Origin: Rs1 sp034111875 | GTDB lineage: Bacteria; Pseudomonadota; Gammaproteobacteria; Pseudomonadales; Balneatricaceae | DNA length: 20,027 bases | Assembly: GCA_034111875.1 (NCBI GenBank) | Contig: JAWUWK010000104.1 | Coordinates: forward strand, 1-20,027 | Reading direction: 5' to 3' | Notes under the pieces: model-generated | Told to the model about the DNA's origin: nothing | The model's input: only the letters and a program-made list of their open reading frames with translations | Databases searched by the model: none | Translations under genes and position numbers: made by a program | Shown: positions 15,007-20,027 of the stretch, in pieces | Numbering within the stretch: the first letter of the stretch is position 1 | How the letters are laid out: every line of letters begins with the position of its first letter

Positions 15007-15079
15007 TTTGCTACTTTCCCTTGCACACCAATATGTTGCACAGCTTTTTCGCGGATAACTGCCAATCCTAGGGTGAAAG
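15007..15079 (+). repeat. Copy 2 of the imperfect dispersed repeat (see 4109-4180)
   Basis: The core 15022-15053 matches 4124-4155 at 27 of 32 positions, with weaker flanking similarity. This copy lies between the probable astC promoter and the astC start, inside the inferred untranslated leader of astC. On the minus strand an open stretch of roughly 60 codons runs through it and contains REKAVQHI, compared with REKAVQYI in copy 1. It may be a degraded gene fragment or a genuine short intergenic repeat. Confidence 0.5.
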
Positions 15080-15093
15080 CTAATGAGAGAGAT

Positions 15094-15122
15094 ATTATGA
15101 GCTTAGCAAAGGGGGAAAGCTA
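15094..15122 (-). promoter_or_regulatory. Candidate activator-dependent astC promoter
   Basis: On the minus strand CATAAT (15099-15094) is a fair -10, while the hexamer 17 bp upstream (TAGCTT, 15122-15117) is a poor -35. The ArgR-like operator ends 10 bp upstream of that -35, the arrangement expected where a bound activator replaces -35 recognition. It predicts a leader of about 195 nt before astC. The transcription start is inferred only. Confidence 0.4.
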
Positions 15123-15131
15123 GTCGCAAAA

Positions 15132-15168
15132 TTTAATTAGAGCGACATTTAGTTGATAAAAACTGCCA
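15132..15168 (-). promoter_or_regulatory. Probable ArgR operator for astC (two direct half-sites)
   Basis: Read on the minus strand from 15168, the sequence is TGGCAG-N8-AA-N5-TGTCGC-N8-AA, ending at 15132. The second half-site is a perfect match to the Pseudomonas aeruginosa ArgR half-site as I remember it (TGTCGC-N8-AA). The first keeps TG.C and the AA. The half-sites are 21 bp apart, the period expected for direct repeats bound by that AraC-family regulator. The argR gene itself lies 75 bp away. Confidence 0.6.
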
Positions 15169-15216
15169 TTAATTGCAAATTAGTTTAAAATAACGGCTGA
15201 AAATACTTATTTTTCA

Positions 15217-15232
15217 TGTCGCTATTTTAAAA
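15217..15232 (+). promoter_or_regulatory. Single ArgR-type half-site before argR
   Basis: TGTCGC-N8-AA occurs perfectly on the plus strand, 10 bp before the argR ATG. No clear partner is found 21 bp to either side. A site this close to the start codon would suit autorepression of argR (inference). Confidence 0.5.
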
Positions 15233-15242
15233 TGAGCTAGCT

Positions 15243-16214
15243 ATGAATCAAACCGTCAATACTCTCAGTAAGGAGCTTCGCTATGGTTTTTTACTCTTGC
15301 CTAACTTTTCGTTGATTGCTTTTTCCTCCGCCATAGAGCCCTTGCGCATGGCTAATTGGATTAGCGAAAAAAACTGTTACTCTACATCCCTGATTAGTCA
15401 TGATGGTAAAGCGGTTACCAGCAGCAGTGGTGTACCGGTAAAAGTGGACTATAGCTTAAAAAAATTACCTTTTCTCGATGCTGTTTTTGTCTGTGGAGCA
15501 AGCCCAATTGCTCGTACTGGCAATGAAACGGTCGTTGAATGGTTAAAAAAACAAGTCGACAGCACTCTGGCCATTGGTGGCATTGGCACAGGATCATATG
15601 TACTGGCCATTGCCGGTCTACTGGAGCAATCTAGGGCGACGATTCACTGGTGGCATATTGAAAATCTAAAGCAAGAGTTTCCTAAAACACAAGTCACCAA
15701 CCGTCTATTTGAAATCGATGGCTTACGTTACACTTGCAGTGGCGGCACAGCTTCTATGGATATGATGTTGTTTTTAATCGGTCGTCAGCAAAATATGGAT
15801 TTGGCGGCGTCTATTTCGGAGCAATTTGTCTGTGAGAGAATTCGCAGCACCGATGACTTACAACGCATTCCAATAAAATCTAGAATTAGTGCAAAACAGC
15901 CCAAGTTAATAGAGGCAGTGACGTTAATGGAGGCGAATATTGAGGAGCCTCTGAGTACTGATGACCTCGCTCACCATGTCAAATTATCGCGCCGCCATCT
16001 AGAGCGCCTATTTAAGAAATATCTGCACAATGTGCCTGCAAAATATTATCTAGAATTGCGTTTGACCCAAGCCAAAAAATTACTCCGACAAAGCGATAAA
16101 ACGATACTCAAAATCGGTATGCTCTGTGGTTTTTCAAGTGCATCTTATTTTAGTACAGCTTACAAAAACTTCTACAAAATCACCCCCAGGGAAGAGCGCA
16201 AGTTGCTGGAATAG
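15243..16214 (+). CDS. argR: Arginine-responsive transcriptional regulator ArgR (AraC family with GATase1-like domain)
   Basis: This 323-residue DNA-binding regulator has two domains. Residues about 12-195 are a DJ-1/PfpI (class I glutamine amidotransferase-like) sensing domain, seen in YGFLLLPNFSLIAFSSAIEP, VFVCGASP and IGGIGTGSYVLA; the catalytic Cys of true amidotransferases is replaced here (GGIGTGSY), as in other regulators of this kind. Residues about 222-320 are the double helix-turn-helix AraC domain, with LSTDDLAHHVKLSRRHLERLFKKY and the second motif KIGMLCGFSSASYFSTAYKNFY. Length and layout match Pseudomonas ArgR (about 329), which activates the aru catabolic operon and represses arginine synthesis when arginine is present. 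It is divergent from astC and flanked by TGTCGC-type sites, so it most likely controls the AST genes and itself. The ribosome-binding site is weak. It converges on the alcohol dehydrogenase gene with 24 bp between stops. Confidence 0.92.
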   Translation: MNQTVNTLSKELRYGFLLLPNFSLIAFSSAIEPLRMANWISEKNCYSTSLISHDGKAVTSSSGVPVKVDYSLKKLPFLDAVFVCGASPIARTGNETVVEWLKKQVDSTLAIGGIGTGSYVLAIAGLLEQSRATIHWWHIENLKQEFPKTQVTNRLFEIDGLRYTCSGGTASMDMMLFLIGRQQNMDLAASISEQFVCERIRSTDDLQRIPIKSRISAKQPKLIEAVTLMEANIEEPLSTDDLAHHVKLSRRHLERLFKKYLHNVPAKYYLELRLTQAKKLLRQSDKTILKIGMLCGFSSASYFSTAYKNFYKITPREERKLLE

Positions 16215-16238
16215 CCTGTATTTTGGCCTGTTCAGAAT

Positions 16239-17372
16239 CTATAGAGATTGCAATATCAATGTAATGTCATTTATCGACACTTGGCGAGGGTTGTTCTGCA
16301 ATCGCGCAGGGTTAACCTTATTGACGATCAGGCTGATATCATCGATTCCAAGTTTACAAAAGCTTGTTTCAAGTCCTATATTATGCATAAGTTGCTGAAT
16401 ACTTTCGCTGGCGCTCTGCGGATTATCCGTTTGAAAGATATTGCATAATTGATCCAGTGATTTTTTAACATAACTGACGCCCCTTATGTCATTCAAATCA
16501 GCATCAGTTAAGGCGTAATTATGTACTAGGAAGATGCCGAGCGTGAGTGCTACAGCATGGCCATGCGGTACATTATAATAGGTTGTTATGGGATAGGATA
16601 ATGCATGTGGAGCGGTTGTTTTTGTTATGTTAATTGCACATCCGGCAAAATAGGCAGCCTCTGCCATTGCTTGGCGAGAGGGCAAATCAGGATGATTAAC
16701 GGCGTTTGCCAAGTGATCTAGGATAAGGCTTATAGCTTTGGCAGAATGTTTTTTCGATTCATCGGTCGAGGCGACTGACCAGTAGGACTCGACTGCTTGG
16801 CAAAGTGCGTCCATGCCGGTATATGCGGTGACTGTTGCAGGCAGGTTATAGGTAAAAATAGGGTCTATTATAGCGATGTCCGGTAACGCTGAATCATGGA
16901 CCAGTGAGAATTTTTGTTTTTCTATATAGACCACTGCAAATTGTGTCGCCTCAGAGCCTGATCCGCTGGTCGTGGGAATAGCGATAAGCGGTATCGGACT
17001 TTCGTCGGGCAGCTGGTTATTTTTGACACAGTCAACTAAAGTGCCTTTCGCTAAATATAAGGTTTTAATTAATTTGGCCATATCCATAGCACTGCCACCC
17101 CCTATGGCGATGATGGCATCAAAAGTAGCGGATTGAAATTCATCAATGCCTTTTTGTACATCTTCGATTTTGGGATTAACCTCAAATCCGTAATGTCGGT
17201 AGAAATTGCAATTACCTTTAATTAATACTGTCTCTAAGAGCTTATTATTTCCCGAGCTAAAGTATGAATCATTGTTGGTGACCAGAAAGATATTTTTATA
17301 GCCTCTATCCGCTATTATATTACCTAAAGACACTATAGCGTTCTCACCTATATGTATTTGTTGGGTTTTCAT
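16239..17372 (-). CDS. Iron-type alcohol dehydrogenase, phosphonoacetaldehyde reductase (HEPD)-like
   Basis: This is a group III metal-dependent alcohol dehydrogenase of 377 residues. The NAD site is GGGSAMDMAK (91-100) and PTTSGSGSEAT (133-143). Metal ligands by comparison with FucO are Asp188, His256 (TTAPHALSYP) and His270 (PHGHAVAL). The second ligand position, normally His, is Gln192 in DALCQAVESYWS. The combination TQFAVVY, DALCQAVESYWS and INITKTTAPHALSYP matches what I remember of hydroxyethylphosphonate dehydrogenases, which reduce phosphonoacetaldehyde to 2-hydroxyethylphosphonate with NAD(P)H. No other phosphonate gene (pepM, ppd, phn) is visible in the window, so the pathway assignment is tentative; a general aldehyde reductase is the alternative. 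It converges on argR and is separated from the upstream ABC transporter gene by 188 bp. No strong ribosome-binding site is seen. Confidence 0.85.
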   Translation of the reverse strand: MKTQQIHIGENAIVSLGNIIADRGYKNIFLVTNNDSYFSSGNNKLLETVLIKGNCNFYRHYGFEVNPKIEDVQKGIDEFQSATFDAIIAIGGGSAMDMAKLIKTLYLAKGTLVDCVKNNQLPDESPIPLIAIPTTSGSGSEATQFAVVYIEKQKFSLVHDSALPDIAIIDPIFTYNLPATVTAYTGMDALCQAVESYWSVASTDESKKHSAKAISLILDHLANAVNHPDLPSRQAMAEAAYFAGCAINITKTTAPHALSYPITTYYNVPHGHAVALTLGIFLVHNYALTDADLNDIRGVSYVKKSLDQLCNIFQTDNPQSASESIQQLMHNIGLETSFCKLGIDDISLIVNKVNPARLQNNPRQVSINDITLILQSL

Positions 17373-17536
17373 TTTTGCAAGAACCCCATTAGTTAATCCT
17401 TATATTGGGCAAAAGTCGTTGTTGGGCGACTTAAAGAACTCTTGTATCTTAAGCTACATTGACTCTAATCTGGGAAAGAGGCGTTTTTATAATTTCAACA
17501 CAGTGCTATGACACTAAAACCTTTGATTGAGAGTAA

Positions 17537-17551
17537 AATGATTTTATCATT
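17537..17551 (-). terminator. AT-rich perfect palindrome after the ABC transporter gene
   Basis: AATGAT-TTT-ATCATT is a perfect 6-bp-arm dyad 10 bp after the transporter stop on the minus strand, followed by TTTAC. It has only two GC pairs and a short T-tract, so termination would be weak. A second dyad, AAGTCG/CGACTT (17413-17418, 17427-17432), lies closer to the dehydrogenase start and is also unassigned. Confidence 0.3.
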
Positions 17552-17560
17552 ATTGTCAGT

Positions 17561-19387
17561 TTATTCGCCCAAAAAATCACCGCTTTGATGGGCCCATAAT
17601 TGGGCATAAACCCCATTGTTTCTGAGCAGTTCACTGTGGGTTCCCTGTTCAATTATTTTGCCTTGATCGAGCACAATTAACCTGTCCATGGCCGCAATAG
17701 TAGATAGACGATGGGCAATCGCGATAACCGTTTTATTTTTCATCAGTTGTTGCAAGTGTTGTTGTATGGCTGCTTCAACTTCAGAATCAAGTGCTGAGGT
17801 CGCTTCATCTAAGAGTAAAATCGGCGCATCTTTGAGCAGTACTCTGGCGATAGCAATGCGCTGACGTTGGCCACCTGATAACTTCACCCCGCGCTCTCCG
17901 ACTAGTGCCTCGTAGCCGCTGCCACCTTTAGGATCATTAAGCTGCAAAATAAACTCGTGTGCTTGAGCTTGTTCGCAGGCTTTGATTAGCTCTTGCTCAG
18001 TGGCGTGAGGTTTGCCATAGATGATGTTATCTTTGACGCTGCGGTGCAACAGCGAGGTGTCTTGAGTAACCATGCCGATATTGGCTCGTAAACTCTCTTG
18101 AGTGACCGACTTTATATCCATATCATCAATTATAATTTGTCCGGATTCTAAATCATAAAAACGCATCAGTAAGTTGATCAATGTCGATTTCCCGGCCCCT
18201 GAACGACCCACTAAGCCTACCTTTTCGCCGGCTTTAATAGATAAGTTCAGGTCTTCTATTAGCGACATTTTAGTGTCAAAATTAAAATTGACACTTTTAA
18301 AATTGATCTCGCCCTTAAGTACCTCGAGTGATTTAGCGTCTTCAACATCCTGCACACTCTGTGGTTTAGCTAAGCTGTTCATACCATCAATAACAGTACC
18401 AATATGCTCGAATAATGAGCTCATTTCCCACATGATCCACTGTGACATACCGTTCAATCGCAGGGACAAGCTCACCGCAATAGCGATAGCACCGGCGCTA
18501 ACGTCTCCCTCTAACCAAAGGAAAACAGAGAGGGCGCAGATGTTAAACACTAAAAATAAATTATTGTACTGAACAAAGAAGCCCAACTTGGTCACTAGAC
18601 GCATTTGTAGATGCACTGTATCTAAAAATTTTTGCATACTCGTTTGCGCGTAAGCTTCTTCGCGCGCGGTATGTGAAAATAGTTTTACAGTAGCAATGTT
18701 CGTATAGCTGTCTACCACACAGCCTGTCATCGCGGCTCTGGCATCGGCCTGGGCGGTAGAAATTCTTTTTAATTGCGGAATATAGTGCATTTGAATCGCA
18801 ACATAACAGCATAACCAAAAAATTAAGGGGAACAAAAATAGTAAGTCACCCTGGGCAATAAGGAACAAAATTGCAACGAAATAGACAATGATATAGACAA
18901 ATACGTCTAATAGTTTGGTGGATGCCTCGCGAATCGCTAAAGAGGTTTGCATCACTTTTGTCGCTAATCGGCCCGCAAAGTCATCTTGATAAAAGGCCAA
19001 ACTTTGCTTAAGTAAATAGCGATGCATACTCCAGCGGATTGCCATGGGGTAATTGCCCAATATCGTTTGATGAATGAGAGCGGTGTGCAGAAAAATAACT
19101 AACGGCATGCCCACTAACATCAACAGCGCAATGCCAATAAAATACTGACCGCGCTCATCCAATATTGCGGGGTCTGGTTGACCACTTAACCAATCCACTA
19201 AATCGCCCATAAAGCTGAATAAAAACACTTCGCCAATTGCTAGGCAAGCCGTCATAATCGCCATCATAATCAAGTATTTTTCCATCCCTTTGCTATAGTG
19301 GCGAAAGAAGGCAAATAAAGTACTAGGTGGCTGGCTTTTGGACGTGTCGGGAAACGGAGTAATTAAACTCTCAAAAAAGCTAAACAT
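17561..19387 (-). CDS. ABC transporter, fused permease and ATPase (half-exporter)
   Basis: This 608-residue inner-membrane half-transporter presumably works as a dimer. Residues about 35-310 form a six-helix exporter domain with hydrophobic segments near 38-60, 82-104, 155-180, 183-200, 263-290 and 292-310. Residues about 358-600 form the nucleotide-binding domain: Walker A GRSGAGKST (394-402), Q-loop Gln442, signature LSGGQRQR (503-510), Walker B ILLLDEAT with Asp527 and Glu528, and H-loop His559. All catalytic residues are present, so the ATPase should be active. The fold is that of MsbA/MdlB-type exporters; lipids, peptides or drugs are possible substrates and the sequence does not decide. 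No partner half-transporter or accessory protein lies next to it, favouring a homodimer. The ribosome-binding site is weak. Confidence 0.93.
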   Translation of the reverse strand: MFSFFESLITPFPDTSKSQPPSTLFAFFRHYSKGMEKYLIMMAIMTACLAIGEVFLFSFMGDLVDWLSGQPDPAILDERGQYFIGIALLMLVGMPLVIFLHTALIHQTILGNYPMAIRWSMHRYLLKQSLAFYQDDFAGRLATKVMQTSLAIREASTKLLDVFVYIIVYFVAILFLIAQGDLLFLFPLIFWLCCYVAIQMHYIPQLKRISTAQADARAAMTGCVVDSYTNIATVKLFSHTAREEAYAQTSMQKFLDTVHLQMRLVTKLGFFVQYNNLFLVFNICALSVFLWLEGDVSAGAIAIAVSLSLRLNGMSQWIMWEMSSLFEHIGTVIDGMNSLAKPQSVQDVEDAKSLEVLKGEINFKSVNFNFDTKMSLIEDLNLSIKAGEKVGLVGRSGAGKSTLINLLMRFYDLESGQIIIDDMDIKSVTQESLRANIGMVTQDTSLLHRSVKDNIIYGKPHATEQELIKACEQAQAHEFILQLNDPKGGSGYEALVGERGVKLSGGQRQRIAIARVLLKDAPILLLDEATSALDSEVEAAIQQHLQQLMKNKTVIAIAHRLSTIAAMDRLIVLDQGKIIEQGTHSELLRNNGVYAQLWAHQSGDFLGE

Positions 19388-19520
19388 GCGTAGTGCCTTT
19401 TATAAAAAAGATGCTGTAAAAAAACTGCAGTGATAATCACAGCCAAACAGACAAATGTCTATAGATTAATGCATTGTGCAGGCATAGGGCCATCATTAAT
19501 TGGCATAATGTAAAGCCGGT
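19388..19520. other. Intergenic stretch between transporter and transposase remnant
   Basis: These 133 bp carry no gene. The frame following the broken transposase contains no second CxxC zinc-ribbon half, so the missing part of the transposase is not simply out of frame here. A small dyad GTGAT-A-ATCAC (near 19428-19438) is the only structure noted. The transporter's promoter is probably within this stretch but was not resolved. Confidence 0.4.
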
Positions 19521-19739
19521 TTAGCTTAATAATAAATCCAATTTTAGCTTTCCATTACGCTTTACTCGATCTGAACGACAGTGCGGGCATTCTGGGTTCG
19601 TGACCAATCGTTGCTCTAAGACATTGATGATGATTTGAGCTGGATTATCACCTTTTAAAGCCTTTTCTAGTCTTTTGGTTTGTAGATCTGTTAACTGGGT
19701 AAGCGCATTTAAAAGCTTATTGAATTCTGCAGTCATCAT
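19521..19739 (-). pseudogene. Truncated IS1595-like transposase, N-terminal fragment
   Basis: The 72-residue product starts MMTAEFNKLLNALTQLT and carries ECPHCRSDRVKRNGKLK, the first half of the zinc ribbon found at the N-terminus of IS1595/ISXO2-type transposases. In the family this continues into a GxQRYRC..C second half and the DDE catalytic domain; here the frame leaves the family pattern after GKLK and stops after LDLLLS. Nothing resembling the rest is seen in the following 130 bp in any frame, so the element has lost its catalytic part. The start is placed at ATG 19739 because AGGAG (19750-19746) lies 6 nt upstream; a TTG at 19745 is less likely. A perfect 28-bp palindrome sits just upstream of that ribosome-binding site. 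Alternatively it is a small zinc-finger protein in its own right, which I consider less likely. Confidence 0.65.
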
Positions 19740-19751
19740 GACCAACTCCTA

Positions 19752-19779
19752 GCTATACTGATAATATTATCAGTATAGC
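19752..19779. repeat. Perfect 28-bp palindrome upstream of the transposase fragment
   Basis: The half-site GCTATACTGATAAT is followed directly by its exact reverse complement, with no spacer. It lies 1 nt before the AGGAG ribosome-binding site of the transposase fragment. It may be an operator, a mobile-element end or a cruciform/hairpin that limits translation from outside transcripts. Confidence 0.9.
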
Positions 19780-19780
19780 A

Positions 19781-19799
19781 CTATGTTTCGGGAACATAG
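19781..19799. repeat. Second hairpin next to the 28-bp palindrome
   Basis: CTATGTT (19781-19787) and AACATAG (19793-19799) form a perfect 7-bp stem with loop TCGGG, one base after the 28-bp palindrome ends. The two structures share CTAT/ATAG outer bases and form a tandem pair. Confidence 0.85.
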
Positions 19800-20027
19800 C
19801 CAAAAAATAAAGTTGAGCTATGCTCTCGTAAGCTCACAAGTATTCAATGCCAGCAGAAACAAAATTTAGGTAGGTAAAGCGGTCGTACTGCAAAACCCTA
19901 TCCTACCAAAGAACAGCTAGTGGCGTTTCATGGGGCAATCTCTAGTGGTCATGGCCATGATATTATGCAAAATCAATCTGCTTATTGGCCTATTAGGCCA
20001 TAGAGACACAATTAGCGCTGGCACTGG
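19800..20027. other. Distal end of window, no recognised gene
   Basis: Nothing is securely identified here. GGTAGG (19870-19875) and CCTACC (19912-19917) are complementary over a long spacer. A short plus-strand frame (19878-20003, 41 codons) reads SGRTAKPYPTKEQLVAFHGA and ends ...AYWPIRP. Its composition looks protein-like, but it has no plausible start and no family I recognise, so it may be a decayed gene end. A 15-bp dyad TGGCCTA-T-TAGGCCA lies at 19986-20000, just before that frame's stop. Confidence 0.3.

Noticed and set aside
1..20027. CRISPR arrays, tRNA/rRNA genes, prophage or toxin-antitoxin systems
   Set aside because: Reading both strands showed no regularly spaced repeats, no tRNA-like or rRNA-like stretches and no phage structural or recombinase genes. 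The only mobile-element trace is the truncated transposase.

Overview
The window looks like chromosomal DNA of a free-living, probably marine gammaproteobacterium with moderately low GC. The gene set points to the Pseudomonas/Cellvibrio/Oceanospirillum side of the class: the DUF2797-pepN pair, a two-subunit arginine N-succinyltransferase, and arginine control by an AraC/GATase1-type ArgR rather than the enteric ArgR. This placement comes from gene content only.

Layout. 1-5728 is mostly plus strand: the C-terminal end of a DUF2797-type protein, aminopeptidase N (pepN), an unrecognised small membrane protein, an AlbA_2 (Schlafen-type) domain protein and a HAD-family phosphatase. A strong hairpin (5739-5768) separates these from a convergent minus-strand block. 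7013-5778 is an alpha/beta-hydrolase fused to an OsmC domain. 14890-7113 (minus) is an arginine succinyltransferase (AST) catabolic locus, in transcription order: astC, an M20 peptidase resembling carboxypeptidase G2, aruF and aruG (two AstA-family subunits), astD, astB. The divergent plus-strand regulator argR (15243-16214) faces it across 352 bp. Then, on the minus strand, come an iron-type alcohol dehydrogenase of the hydroxyethylphosphonate dehydrogenase type (17372-16239), an ABC half-exporter (19387-17561) and a truncated IS1595-like transposase next to two tandem palindromes.

How the genes work together. AruF/AruG succinylate arginine, AstB hydrolyses succinylarginine to succinylornithine, AstC transaminates it and AstD oxidises the semialdehyde to N-succinylglutamate. 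The last enzyme, AstE, is absent here. An M20 enzyme whose five metal ligands, catalytic Glu and spacings match carboxypeptidase G2 (which releases glutamate from N-acyl-glutamates) sits inside the operon, 1 nt before aruF. The main hypothesis of this report is that it replaces AstE. The astC-argR interval holds sites that fit the Pseudomonas ArgR operator (TGTCGC-N8-AA, 21-bp period), so the locus is probably arginine-induced through ArgR.

The most unusual non-coding items are: the ArgR-like operators; a 35-nt dyad between astB and the OsmC fusion; a 9-bp-arm dyad abutting the astB ribosome-binding site; an imperfect repeat of about 70 bp shared by 4109-4180 and 15007-15079; and a perfect 28-bp palindrome beside the transposase remnant. 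No rRNA, tRNA, CRISPR array or complete mobile element was seen. All calls are by reading motifs; no searches were run.
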